Shown here: positions 16,504 through 24,528 of the stretch, in pieces
Layout of the letters: each line of letters begins with the position of its first letter
Position numbering within the stretch: position 1 is the stretch's first letter
Assembly: GCA_017545245.1 (NCBI GenBank)
Contig: JAFWPB010000036.1
Location: 1-44,839, forward strand
Direction of reading: 5' to 3'
DNA length: 44,839 nucleotides
Origin: Clostridiales bacterium
GTDB taxonomy: Bacteria > Bacillota > Clostridia > Saccharofermentanales > Saccharofermentanaceae
Made by a program: the position numbers and the translations under genes
Notes under the pieces: generated by a model
Databases searched by the model: none
The model's input: the letters and a program-made list of their open reading frames with translations, nothing else
What the model was told of the DNA's origin: nothing

Positions 16504-16898
16504 TCGCTCTGCTCACTCTTTGCCAGGAAGAAGATGTCCACAAGTGACACCAGGATCAGAAGGATCGAAACTACGATCAAAGCAGGAAGTGTTTTCACAC
16601 GGCATGCCATGTCACTCATTTTGCAAAGTCCGGTTAGTTTCAAAGGATAGGCAAGTACCAGTCCGGAAATGAAGAACTCGGCGATTGCGATCCCCAGGCG
16701 GATGTTCTTATTCTTCAAGAAGAAATACACCACTCCTAACGCCGAAATAAAGACACCAAGACCGATCTCCGCTTGTTTCGTATAGAAGCAAGCCATCTTC
16801 TTCTCGCTTTCGCAAATAGGAAAAAGTACACTCGGAGCAAGGATCACAAAAAGTCCGAGCAGGATAAACGCGATAGCAAAAATAGTTCTGTTTTTCAT
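16500..16898 (-). CDS. DUF4418-type membrane protein
   Basis: 132 residues with four predicted membrane segments. Paired cysteines are ICESEKKMACFYTKQAEIGLG and LCKMSDMACRVKTLPAL. The motif C-x(6)-MACFYT-x(3)-IG and the late MxCR fit the DUF4418 family, which in clostridia usually sits beside FtsX/LolD-type ABC genes, as here. Molecular role unknown. It lies 54 bases after the importer ATPase, so it is probably in the same transcript. Confidence 0.75.
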   Translation of the reverse strand: MKNRTIFAIAFILLGLFVILAPSVLFPICESEKKMACFYTKQAEIGLGVFISALGVVYFFLKNKNIRLGIAIAEFFISGLVLAYPLKLTGLCKMSDMACRVKTLPALIVVSILLILVSLVDIFFLAKSEQSE

Positions 16899-16952
16899 AT
16901 TTTCATTCCTCTCATTTTTCGTTTAATTCGTGTTTTTCATCATATGTAGTGT

Positions 16953-17738
16953 TTACAGATAGTATTCAACTTCGTCCACTTTACCGCCAAGGTTGAGTAC
17001 ATTCAGGATCTTGGTTCTATATTCCTGGAATGTGTCCTGAGCACGGGCTCTCGGACGCGGAAGGTTGATGTCAATGATCGCTTCCACTTTTGAAGGTCTG
17101 GCCGACATGACAACGACCTGATCCGACATATAGATGGCTTCATCGACATCGTGTGTGACCATCACCATGGTCATGTTGTGTTTCTTCCAGATCTCGATGA
17201 TCTCGTCCTGAAGGTTCATTCTCGTAAATGCGTCAAGCGCACCGAGCGGCTCATCGAGCAGCAAAACGGATGGATGTCCCACAAGGGCACGGGCAAGAGA
17301 AGCTCTCTGCTGCATACCACCTGAAAGCTGATGCGGGAAAGACTTTTCAAAGCCCTCCAGTCCAACCAGTTTGATGAACTCCTGCACCGATGCTTTTTGT
17401 TCCTTATAGATATGACGCGCCTTTAATCCGAAAGCTATGTTTTTCTCGACTGTCAGCCATGGAAAGAGATTACTGCCCTGGAAAGCAAATCCCCGGTCAC
17501 TACCCGGTTTCCTGATTTCTTTATCATCAATATATAGCTCGCCTTTTGTAGCCCTGTCGAGTCCTCCGATGATACGAAGCAGCGTAGATTTGCCACAGCC
17601 GGAAGGGCCGATCAGGCTCACGAATGATCCTGGTTTAATATCGAGTGAAAATCCATTTAGTGCAACGATATCTTCTTTGGAAGGATCCGTGTTGGGGAAC
17701 TTCTTGTGCACATCTTTGATACTGATTTCGCCTACCAT
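16953..17738 (-). CDS. ABC importer ATPase (SsuB/TauB/NrtD type)
   Basis: 261 residues from ATG 17738, chosen for AAGGAG 7 bases upstream. The start lies 7 bases inside the permease gene's end. Walker A GPSGCGKSTLLR, signature LSGGMQQRASLARAL, Walker B LLLDEPLGALDAF and the His-switch MVTHDVDEAIYMSD are typical of the nitrate/sulfonate/taurine importer ATPases. It energises the permease beside it. Confidence 0.88.
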   Translation of the reverse strand: MVGEISIKDVHKKFPNTDPSKEDIVALNGFSLDIKPGSFVSLIGPSGCGKSTLLRIIGGLDRATKGELYIDDKEIRKPGSDRGFAFQGSNLFPWLTVEKNIAFGLKARHIYKEQKASVQEFIKLVGLEGFEKSFPHQLSGGMQQRASLARALVGHPSVLLLDEPLGALDAFTRMNLQDEIIEIWKKHNMTMVMVTHDVDEAIYMSDQVVVMSARPSKVEAIIDINLPRPRARAQDTFQEYRTKILNVLNLGGKVDEVEYYL

Positions 17739-18694
17739 TTGATGACTCCTTTCTGCCATGTCAGCACTCTGTCTCTTACCTTAAACAAGATCGTCAATGT
17801 AAGGGAGCAGATCACGGCAATAATGATCAGTCCGGCGTAAACGCCATCGTATAACATTACGGATTTCTGCCAATTGATGTACCAGCCGATACCACTGGAA
17901 TTACCATTCATCTCGACCGCCATGAGCGTAGCAAACGAAGAAACAGTTCCATAGAACACACCCAGGAAGATGCTTGGCATAGCTGCCGGGATCGCAACGT
18001 GGATGATCTGGTAGATCGTGGATGCACCCAGTGTTCTGGAAACTTCGAAGTTCACGTTGCTGATACTCTGGATTCCGGAGCTGGTCATCAGCGTGACCGG
18101 GAACCATACCGCAAAGGCAATCAGGAAGACATTCGCTCCATGTGTCGTCGGAAATGTCGAGAGAGCAAGCGGGATCCAGGCTGTCGTCGGGATCGGACCG
18201 ATGATCTTCGTGATCGGATTGAGCCAGTATCCGACAACCTTGAAATAACCAAGCATCAGACCTGTTAAGAAGCCGATCACTGCGCCCCACAAGAATCCTG
18301 TGGCAAGAAGTTTCAGGGAATCACCCACATTTTTCAGAAGGAACACCCTGCTTTCGAACAGAAGTCCGACAATGCGGTCCAGCGAAGGGAAATATAAAGT
18401 CGGAAGCAATGTCGTCTTAGTCGTTACGTAATTAAGTAACAGAAGAAATACGATCACGCCTGTAAGGAAAGGTGCCTTGTGGATGATCCTCTTCCTGATC
18501 TTCTCGTTAAACAGTCCGATCAGGATCTCCAGAAGGATCACTGCGCCCAGAACTCCCAAAAAGAAAAGGTAATAAGGATGCGCCGTCTTCTTCTGCTTGC
18601 CGTTATCAGCGGCCTGATAGTATACCAATATTGAAATTGCTATTGCGATGAACGGCAATAGCAACTTCAATACTGTAAAAAGTTTCTTTTTCAT
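17732..18694 (-). CDS. ABC importer permease (SsuC/TauC type)
   Basis: 320 residues. Two extra membrane segments at the N-terminus (about 7-27 and 41-62), then a third before a BPD_transp_1 domain. The domain has the EAA-like coupling motif (SRTLGASTIYQIIHVAIPAAMPSI, about 219-242). Members of this family carry sulfonates, taurine, nitrate, thiamine precursors or related compounds. With the sulfur genes around it, an organosulfur substrate is the best guess. Confidence 0.85.
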   Translation of the reverse strand: MKKKLFTVLKLLLPFIAIAISILVYYQAADNGKQKKTAHPYYLFFLGVLGAVILLEILIGLFNEKIRKRIIHKAPFLTGVIVFLLLLNYVTTKTTLLPTLYFPSLDRIVGLLFESRVFLLKNVGDSLKLLATGFLWGAVIGFLTGLMLGYFKVVGYWLNPITKIIGPIPTTAWIPLALSTFPTTHGANVFLIAFAVWFPVTLMTSSGIQSISNVNFEVSRTLGASTIYQIIHVAIPAAMPSIFLGVFYGTVSSFATLMAVEMNGNSSGIGWYINWQKSVMLYDGVYAGLIIIAVICSLTLTILFKVRDRVLTWQKGVIKW

Positions 18695-18717
18695 GAAAAA
18701 CCTCTTTTTACAATTCT

Positions 18718-19806
18718 TTAGTTCACCTCAGTAAAGGAACCATTCTCGTATTTAAAGGAATCCGGCACGCCGTCGAACTTGGTAAATGCCTTGGTCACAA
18801 ACACGTTTGGATCGTCTGCTTTCAGTTCTCCGATACGGATCAATTCGCTGGCCGCGTTCGTGATCGTGACTCCTGCGATGCTTACCGATGGCCCGTAGTT
18901 GTACGAGGCAAGAAGCGATGCATTGACCTCAAGGTCACCGGAACACTGGTTGTTATCGATCTGGATCTTGGCCGCTTCTTTCGGATTGGCCTGTACAAAA
19001 GCACTGGCCTTCAACATGGCTCTTGTATAGGCGGCTGCCGCTTTTGGATTTTCTTTAGCGAGCTTATTGGTAACAAATGCCATACAACAGTATTCATCTT
19101 TGAACTTCTCATCGGTACTTAAGTCGAGGATCTTCTTAAACCCGTATTCTTTCTCTGCACTATACGCAACCGGATCATGAAGTGCCGCTACATCGATCGC
19201 TCCGTTTTCCAGTGCAAGCGGAAGATCCGTCAATCCATATACGACCCATTCCACTTCCAGGTTCTCTGTCGTGACTCCGATACCGTTATCGAAGAGAAGT
19301 CTCTTCAGGGCGATGACGGAAGAATCTCCGATACCCGGAACGCCGATCTTCTTTCCTTTCAGATCCGCTACCGACTCGATGCCCGATCCGTCCTTGGTGT
19401 AGTACTTCGTACATCCGGTGTGAAGTCCTGCGGTGAATGTGATCTCCAATCCGTTATCGATCTGTGGGATCATGGCGCCGGCGAGCTGTGTGGATGCATC
19501 TACTTTATCGGCCGCGACCAGACTTGAAAGATTATTCAGATCGATCTCCTCTACTTTCCAAGTCACACCTGCCGCTTTGAACTCTTCTTCGAAATAACCA
19601 TTGTCTATTGCGATGTGGAGCGGAGCAAGACACAAAGATCCATTTGCCGTTCCAATGATAATGTCAGGATCACCATTGCTCTGGGCTCCGGTGCTGCTAT
19701 TGCTTGCACCACTTGTCTCTTCCTTCTTGCTACATGCCATCAGACCTGATATACCTATTGCCGCGATCAACATGGCGGATACTATTTTTCCAGTCAATTT
19801 TTTCAT
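18718..19806 (-). CDS. Substrate-binding lipoprotein of the SsuA/NMT1 type
   Basis: About 362 residues from ATG 19806. An in-frame ATG at 19815 is only one base from GGAGG, whereas 19806 has a 10-base spacing. Signal peptide with lipobox GLMAC (Cys25). The mature protein has the NMT1/SsuA fold: IIIGTANGSLCLAPLHIAIDNGYFEEE, LKGKKIGVPGIGDSS, VYGLTDLPLALENGAIDVAALHDPVA. It binds the imported compound outside the membrane and delivers it to the permease. The specificity cannot be read from sequence. It is the first gene of the importer operon, preceded by its own attenuator-like leader and a regulon promoter. Confidence 0.86.
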   Translation of the reverse strand: MKKLTGKIVSAMLIAAIGISGLMACSKKEETSGASNSSTGAQSNGDPDIIIGTANGSLCLAPLHIAIDNGYFEEEFKAAGVTWKVEEIDLNNLSSLVAADKVDASTQLAGAMIPQIDNGLEITFTAGLHTGCTKYYTKDGSGIESVADLKGKKIGVPGIGDSSVIALKRLLFDNGIGVTTENLEVEWVVYGLTDLPLALENGAIDVAALHDPVAYSAEKEYGFKKILDLSTDEKFKDEYCCMAFVTNKLAKENPKAAAAYTRAMLKASAFVQANPKEAAKIQIDNNQCSGDLEVNASLLASYNYGPSVSIAGVTITNAASELIRIGELKADDPNVFVTKAFTKFDGVPDSFKYENGSFTEVN

Positions 19807-19832
19807 GTGTTTCATTCCTCCTTTATCTTTGC

Positions 19833-19882
19833 AAAAAGAAAGAACCAGCGACTCGTTCCGTCACTGGTCCTTCCGAGACCAG
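19833..19882 (-). terminator. Attenuator-like competing hairpins in the importer mRNA leader
   Basis: Minus strand: hairpin A pairs CTGGTC (19882-19877) with GACCAG (19869-19864). The terminator pairs ACCAGTGAC (19868-19860) with GTCGCTGGT (19852-19844), followed by TCTTTCTTTTT (19843-19833). Both use ACCAG, so they exclude each other. The structure lies between the predicted start (about 19901) and the first importer gene, so it must be read through for expression. It could also end transcripts of the upstream metB-malY-lysR operon. No leader peptide or known riboswitch pattern is visible. Confidence 0.65.
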
Positions 19883-19900
19883 ACGGGATTTCTTCTTGCT

Positions 19901-19977
19901 TGGAAAAAGCATATCATTGAAATCCGTTCTTGAATAATGCTTAACTTTTATCGTTTGCGATAACACAACCTTATCGC
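19901..19977 (-). promoter_or_regulatory. Promoter and LysR-type operator of the importer operon
   Basis: Minus strand from 19977: ATAAG (19974-19970), perfect inverted repeat TTATCG-CAAA-CGATAA (19963-19948), box ATTATTCAAG (19938-19929) and extended -10 TGA-TATGCT (hexamer 19913-19908). Element spacing is identical to the promoters at 12944-13020 and 23349-23425. Confidence 0.75.
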
Positions 19978-20023
19978 GGGCAACATTCCTTAAAAGCCCT
20001 GTTTTCAGCGATTTACAGGATCT

Positions 20024-20926
20024 TTACTCTTTATATTTCAGAAGCATATCGATATATTTTTGCCCAATCTCACTGAGTTTGTGATTTGACCGGACGATGT
20101 ATCCGATCGTCAAAGGATCTTCTTCCTTGAGTTTGATCGTCACAAAGTCTTTCTTGATCGCAAGACTTTCCGTCATGATGCCCGTGCCGATCGAATAACC
20201 GTTCATCGCCGCCATCAGTTCAGCCGAAGTCGCACGGTCATTTGTCTTGATGAGTTTGTCGAAATCATAGTCTCCGAGCGCCTCTTCGGTCAGATAGAAA
20301 TCATTCTCACTGCTCTGGTCAAAAGAGATACACGGATAATCCTTAAGATCTTCCAGCGACAGTTCTTTTCGCTTGGCAAGAGGGTGATCCTTCCAGACAT
20401 AAACAAACGTCTCTCGCGTGATCAGGGGATGAAACTCCAGCTGGAATTCACGGAAGAGCTTCTTCATGATCTTTTCGGTCGTGCGGGAGTACGAGATCAC
20501 TCCGACTTCACTATCAAGGCTTCTCACGTTATTCAGCACTTCATCGGTACGCGTCTCGTGTACGGCAAACGTGTATTTCCCAGAATCAAACTCCTTAAGC
20601 ACTTCGATGAAAGCGTGTACTGCAAAAATATAGTGCTGCATGGACACACTAAAGTGCTTCTTATCCAGATCTTTATCGAGATACCGGTCTTCGATCAGTT
20701 CATACTGGCTAACTGCCTCTTTCGCATAGACCAGGAATTCTTTTCCGGGCTCCGTCAGGCGGATGCCTTTGTTCGTCCTCTCAAAAAGCTGGATATCCAG
20801 TTCTTCTTCCAGTTCGCGTATCGTTGACGAAAGCGCCGGCTGCGACACAAAAAGACGGCTCGCCGCTTCACGGAACGATTTGGAATTTGCGATTGCGATC
20901 ACATATTTCAGTTGAAGTATTGTCAT
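20024..20926 (-). CDS. LysR-family regulator, probable controller of the sulfur regulon
   Basis: 300 residues from ATG 20926, which overlaps the malY stop (ATGA, 20923-20926) and has GAGGTGG just upstream. N-terminal winged helix-turn-helix: LKYVIAIANSKSFREAASRL, VSQPALSSTIRELEEEL, QLFERTNKGIRLTEPG. The C-terminal effector domain resembles the LysR at 24529 (shared SMQHY-FAVHAF and NDRAT segments). LysR sites are often TnA-rich interrupted palindromes, as in the four aligned promoters. Being encoded in one of those operons makes it the leading candidate for their regulator and gives autoregulation. Likely ligands are sulfur-status metabolites such as O-acetylserine, but this is inference. Confidence 0.85.
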   Translation of the reverse strand: MTILQLKYVIAIANSKSFREAASRLFVSQPALSSTIRELEEELDIQLFERTNKGIRLTEPGKEFLVYAKEAVSQYELIEDRYLDKDLDKKHFSVSMQHYIFAVHAFIEVLKEFDSGKYTFAVHETRTDEVLNNVRSLDSEVGVISYSRTTEKIMKKLFREFQLEFHPLITRETFVYVWKDHPLAKRKELSLEDLKDYPCISFDQSSENDFYLTEEALGDYDFDKLIKTNDRATSAELMAAMNGYSIGTGIMTESLAIKKDFVTIKLKEEDPLTIGYIVRSNHKLSEIGQKYIDMLLKYKE

Positions 20927-22128
20927 TTTTCCACCTCGATGACATGTTCGCGGATCCGGCGCAGACATTCTTCAAGAACGCTTCTCGGCGCCGCCACGTT
21001 AATGCGCTGAAAACCTTCTCCAACCTGGCCGAAGATACGGCCACTGTCGAGCCATAATTTGGCCCCATGAATAATTCTCCTATCGATCTCCTCCGGAGAA
21101 AGACCAGTTCCACGGAAATCCAGCCATGGGAGGAATGTCCCCTCGCCATCGATCACCGTAACACCTGGGAGGTTCTCCTTCGTATACTGCTTCACGAATG
21201 CGATGTTGTCCTTAATATACGATACCACCTTCTCATACCATTCTTCCCCATTCTCATATGCCGCCTCTGTCGCAACAATACCCAGAACAGACAGCTGACT
21301 GATCCCGGCCGCATCGATCTGCTTTCGGAACGCCCGCCTGATTGTCGGATTGGGAATAAAGATATTACTCATCAGCATACTCGCCAAATTAAAAGTTTTG
21401 CTGGCAGAGGTGCAGATGATGCAGTTGTTCTCAAACTCCTTCTTCACTTTCGCAAAGACTGTGTGTTCAGAAAAGAGTGCAAAATCGTTATGGATCTCAT
21501 CGGAAACGACCAGCACCTGATGCTTCAGGCAGATATCGCCCAGTTTCGTCAATTCTTCTTTCGTGAATACACGACCAGTCGGATTCTGAGGATTACAGAG
21601 CAGGAACAATTTAACATTGTTCTCTACGATTTTCTTCTCAAAATCTTCAAAATCGATGTGGTATCGGTTATCGTCACCTAGATACAGATCATTGCTCACG
21701 ATCACACGTTTGTTGTCCTCGATGACTTCGGAAAAAGGATAGTAGACCGGCTGCTGGATTAGCACCACATCTCCTTCCTGCGTAAAAGCTTTCACTGCCA
21801 TCGCAAGAGCAAACACCACACCGGGAGTCTTAATGAGCCAACGGATATCCACGTCCCAGTCATGGTGACGTTTCATCCATCCTGCTACCGCATTAAAGTA
21901 TCTGTCGTTAGATAAATCAGCGCCTGTCTCACTGTATCCGAAGATCGCGTGGCGGGTCCTCTCAACCACGGCATCTTCCACATAAGAACTCGTCTTAAAA
22001 TCCATATCCGCTACCCATAGCGGCAGCACATCTTCCGGCATGCCTCTTCTCACTGCAAAATCATATTTCAGGCTATATGTATTTCTTCTTTCAATCACTT
22101 CATCGAAATTCAGGTTTCTTTCCGGCAT
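20923..22128 (-). CDS. MalY/PatB-type cystathionine beta-lyase (C-S lyase)
   Basis: 401 residues from ATG 22128, chosen because GGAG lies 8 bases upstream. A GTG at 22137 would overlap the metB stop. PLP fold-type I enzyme with LPLWVADMDF, CNPQNPTGRVFTKEEL, VVSDEIHNDF and the lysine motif SASKTFNLA, all typical of the MalY/PatB family. These cleave the C-S bond of cystathionine, cysteine or related thioethers to a thiol, pyruvate and ammonia. With metB it can move sulfur from cysteine to homocysteine or break down imported S-conjugates. Confidence 0.88.
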   Translation of the reverse strand: MPERNLNFDEVIERRNTYSLKYDFAVRRGMPEDVLPLWVADMDFKTSSYVEDAVVERTRHAIFGYSETGADLSNDRYFNAVAGWMKRHHDWDVDIRWLIKTPGVVFALAMAVKAFTQEGDVVLIQQPVYYPFSEVIEDNKRVIVSNDLYLGDDNRYHIDFEDFEKKIVENNVKLFLLCNPQNPTGRVFTKEELTKLGDICLKHQVLVVSDEIHNDFALFSEHTVFAKVKKEFENNCIICTSASKTFNLASMLMSNIFIPNPTIRRAFRKQIDAAGISQLSVLGIVATEAAYENGEEWYEKVVSYIKDNIAFVKQYTKENLPGVTVIDGEGTFLPWLDFRGTGLSPEEIDRRIIHGAKLWLDSGRIFGQVGEGFQRINVAAPRSVLEECLRRIREHVIEVEK

Positions 22129-22133
22129 ATTCC

Positions 22134-23291
22134 TCACTCCTTTTCCAATTTGGCAAACACCGTTTCAAGTTCCGCGATCAGGTCTTCGACATCTTCGATC
22201 CCAGTAGATAAACGCAATGTACATGGCGTGATCCCGTTTTTCAATCGGACCTCTTCCGGCACATCCGCATGTGTCTGTGTCGTCGGATAGGTGATCAGTG
22301 TCTCTGTTCCGCCCAGACTCTCCGCATACTTGATCAGTCTTACTTCTTTCAGAATGAGGAGAGCATGTTCTTTCGTATCGACATTGAAGGTGATCATGGA
22401 ACCGAAGCCTCTGGCCTGCTTTTTCATAATCGCATATCCCGGATGTTCAGGAAGACCCGGATAAAAAACATCTTTCACTGTTTTCTGTTTATTCAGCCAG
22501 GACGCAAGTTCGATTGCATTCTTCTGTGCTTTTTCCATACGGATGCCCAGTGTCTTGATGCCGCGGATCAGAAGCCAGCTGTCAAAAGGAGAAAGGCCCG
22601 CACCGGTCGTCTTGATCAGGAAACGGAGTTTTTCGGAAATCTCCTCTTTGTTTGTAACAATAAAACCTGCAAGGGTATCGTTATGTCCACCCAGGAATTT
22701 CGTACCACTGTGGATCACCACGTCTGCACCAAGATCCAAAGGATTCTGGAAATACGGGGAAAGAAACGTATTGTCCACGATTAGAAGCAATCCATGTTTC
22801 CTGGCAATTTCGGAGATCTTCCTTATATCCGAGACATTCATCATCGGATTCGTCGGGGTCTCGATGTAGATGGCTTTCGTATTCGGCTGGATCGCTGCTT
22901 CAATATCGTCCTTTGCACAGTTCAGAAATGTAAACTCGTAACCGTTTTTCTTAGATACATGATCGTATAAGCGGATGCTGCCACCATACAGGTCCGCCTC
23001 GGAAATAATGTGATCGCCCGGTTGAAACAGTTCAAACAGAAGCGTGATCGCTGCCATTCCTGTCGAGAGTGCCAGTGCATCTGTGCCATGTTCCAAAGAC
23101 GCGACGATTTTCTCCAGTTGTTCTCTTGTCGGATTCTGAAGACGGCTGTAGTCATACCCCGTACTTTGTCCTACTCCGGGATGCGCATACGTCGCCGTCT
23201 GGTAGATCGGGTAACTCAGTGCTCCATAGTTATCGAATCTGCCTTCGGTTTCTTCCAAGTGCAAACATCGTGTATTGATTCCTCTGCTCAT
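22134..23291 (-). CDS. Cystathionine gamma-synthase/lyase-family PLP enzyme
   Basis: 385 residues from ATG 23291, with GGAG 10 bases upstream. An in-frame start at 23330 would leave an atypical 13-residue extension. It has YPIYQTATYAHP, YDYSRLQNPTREQLE, LSTGMAAI, VDNTFLSPYFQNPLDLGADVV and the PLP-lysine motif HSGTKFLGGHND, all classic for the Cys/Met metabolism PLP family (MetB, MetC, MccB, MetY). Length and NPTR fit MetB/MccB better than MetY (about 430 residues). Reaction: joins O-acetyl/succinylhomoserine with cysteine, or cleaves cystathionine. First gene of the metB-malY-lysR operon under the shared promoter. Confidence 0.88.
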   Translation of the reverse strand: MSRGINTRCLHLEETEGRFDNYGALSYPIYQTATYAHPGVGQSTGYDYSRLQNPTREQLEKIVASLEHGTDALALSTGMAAITLLFELFQPGDHIISEADLYGGSIRLYDHVSKKNGYEFTFLNCAKDDIEAAIQPNTKAIYIETPTNPMMNVSDIRKISEIARKHGLLLIVDNTFLSPYFQNPLDLGADVVIHSGTKFLGGHNDTLAGFIVTNKEEISEKLRFLIKTTGAGLSPFDSWLLIRGIKTLGIRMEKAQKNAIELASWLNKQKTVKDVFYPGLPEHPGYAIMKKQARGFGSMITFNVDTKEHALLILKEVRLIKYAESLGGTETLITYPTTQTHADVPEEVRLKNGITPCTLRLSTGIEDVEDLIAELETVFAKLEKE

Positions 23292-23348
23292 ATTTGTGTT
23301 TCTCCAGATATTCACCATAATCTTCGCCAAACCGCGGGTGAAGTTCTT

Positions 23349-23425
23349 TTAAGAAAATATAGCAGACGATCAGTTTTTTGGATAATTCCCTTTTCGTATC
23401 AAGGAATATAAGAAAAACTTATAAC
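23349..23425 (-). promoter_or_regulatory. Promoter and LysR-type site of the metB-malY-lysR operon
   Basis: Minus strand from 23425: ATAAG (23422-23418), TTAT (23411-23408), GATA (23400-23397), box ATTATCCAAA (23386-23377) and extended -10 TGC-TATATT (hexamer 23361-23356). Spacing matches the other three sites exactly. It has the best -10 of the four and overlaps the stop codon of the zinc-ribbon gene upstream. Confidence 0.7.
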
Positions 23426-24516
23426 GACAGGATCTGGTTTTCCAGGATACTGATTTCCTCGAGCAGTTTTTCACTTGCTGACTTCAGCTCTTCTTTGGAA
23501 ATCCGTGCTTTCTCCAGCCGGTCTATGGCTGTTAAAAAAGCACTTGGCGTGTTCTGTTGCTGCATCTTTTCAGGCTTGGGCATGGAATCCAGCTGCGAAA
23601 CGGGGTCTTTCATGTACTCCTTTGCTGCTGATTTATTTGCCGCCGCATCTCTTGTTCTGGAAAAAGCCGGGCGATAAACCGAGTCTTCGTCATCGATCAA
23701 AAGGAAATCGAGCACATCAAGAACAACATTCAGCCCTGCAGAACCGGTATCCTTCGGCGCAATCACGCCACTATGGCGTCGTGTATAAGAGCTTGGAAAT
23801 CTTTCCTCATAGTCCTCGTACATTTGCTCAGGCGCAAGTGTGTTTTCCATCTCCCGGGCTCGTTCAAGATCTTTCATTCTTTTCATGGTACTCAGTTCTT
23901 CTTCATCCATCTTTGCAAAAGAAGAAGTCACGGTTTTCGGTTGCTGTTTGTTCTTCAGAACGATCTTCTTCGCATCTCCCAGCAGCACAATAGAGATTGC
24001 ACAATACTCCAACACGTTTTTCACATATTTCCGTTGCTCAGAAGGCAGTGCCGAAACCATCTCCGTCCAGTCTGCCCGTCCGGCAAGTTTTTCCAGCTTT
24101 ATGGAACTGGATGAGATAGATCGCAGGATTTCTTCGGTCGAGCTGGCCTGATAGCCGCAAAGCAGGAGAAGAAGGTCTGTTTTTCCGACATTTATATGCT
24201 TCTTCCGATAATCAGACAGAAGTTTTCCTGCGCATTCGAAATCCTTATTCAAAATTGCAGTATGGGCTTCTTCCAGGACGGAAAGCTTCGCAGTTTCCGG
24301 TTTCTCAGATGGAGCATCAACTGATTTTTCAACTGGAACCTCGATTGGGGCAACCACTGGTATTTCAGAAGGAACCGGGGTACTCACGGCACTCGTAAAT
24401 TGTTCGCTTTCTCGCTTCTCAGCAACACTGTTTCCGCAAACTGCGCAGACCCATGCACGGGTAAAGTCATCATACTGCATTTCAGAGCCACAAAGATTAC
24501 AGGTTTTCTCCGCCAT
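23419..24516 (-). CDS. Zinc-ribbon protein of unknown function
   Basis: 365 residues. N-terminal zinc ribbon CNLCG and CAVCGN (residues 6-28), then a Pro/Val/Glu-rich linker (about 40-75, PVPSEIPVVAPIEVPVEK-like). A helical segment follows whose LEEAHTAILNKDFECAGKLL resembles a TPR-like helical hairpin, and a C-terminal coiled coil (about 330-365, KLLEEISILENQILSL). No membrane segment. It starts 12 bases after the LysR at 24529 with an AAAGAGG site, so the two form an operon. Family not recognised. Confidence 0.6.
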   Translation of the reverse strand: MAEKTCNLCGSEMQYDDFTRAWVCAVCGNSVAEKRESEQFTSAVSTPVPSEIPVVAPIEVPVEKSVDAPSEKPETAKLSVLEEAHTAILNKDFECAGKLLSDYRKKHINVGKTDLLLLLCGYQASSTEEILRSISSSSIKLEKLAGRADWTEMVSALPSEQRKYVKNVLEYCAISIVLLGDAKKIVLKNKQQPKTVTSSFAKMDEEELSTMKRMKDLERAREMENTLAPEQMYEDYEERFPSSYTRRHSGVIAPKDTGSAGLNVVLDVLDFLLIDDEDSVYRPAFSRTRDAAANKSAAKEYMKDPVSQLDSMPKPEKMQQQNTPSAFLTAIDRLEKARISKEELKSASEKLLEEISILENQILSL

Positions 24517-24528
24517 ATTCTACCTCTT

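Noticed and set aside
19861..19917. An 18-codon leader peptide (MICFFQ...) before the importer operon
   Set aside because: Its ATG overlaps the predicted -10 (19913-19908), so it would not be transcribed. It has no ribosome-binding site and only one Cys.
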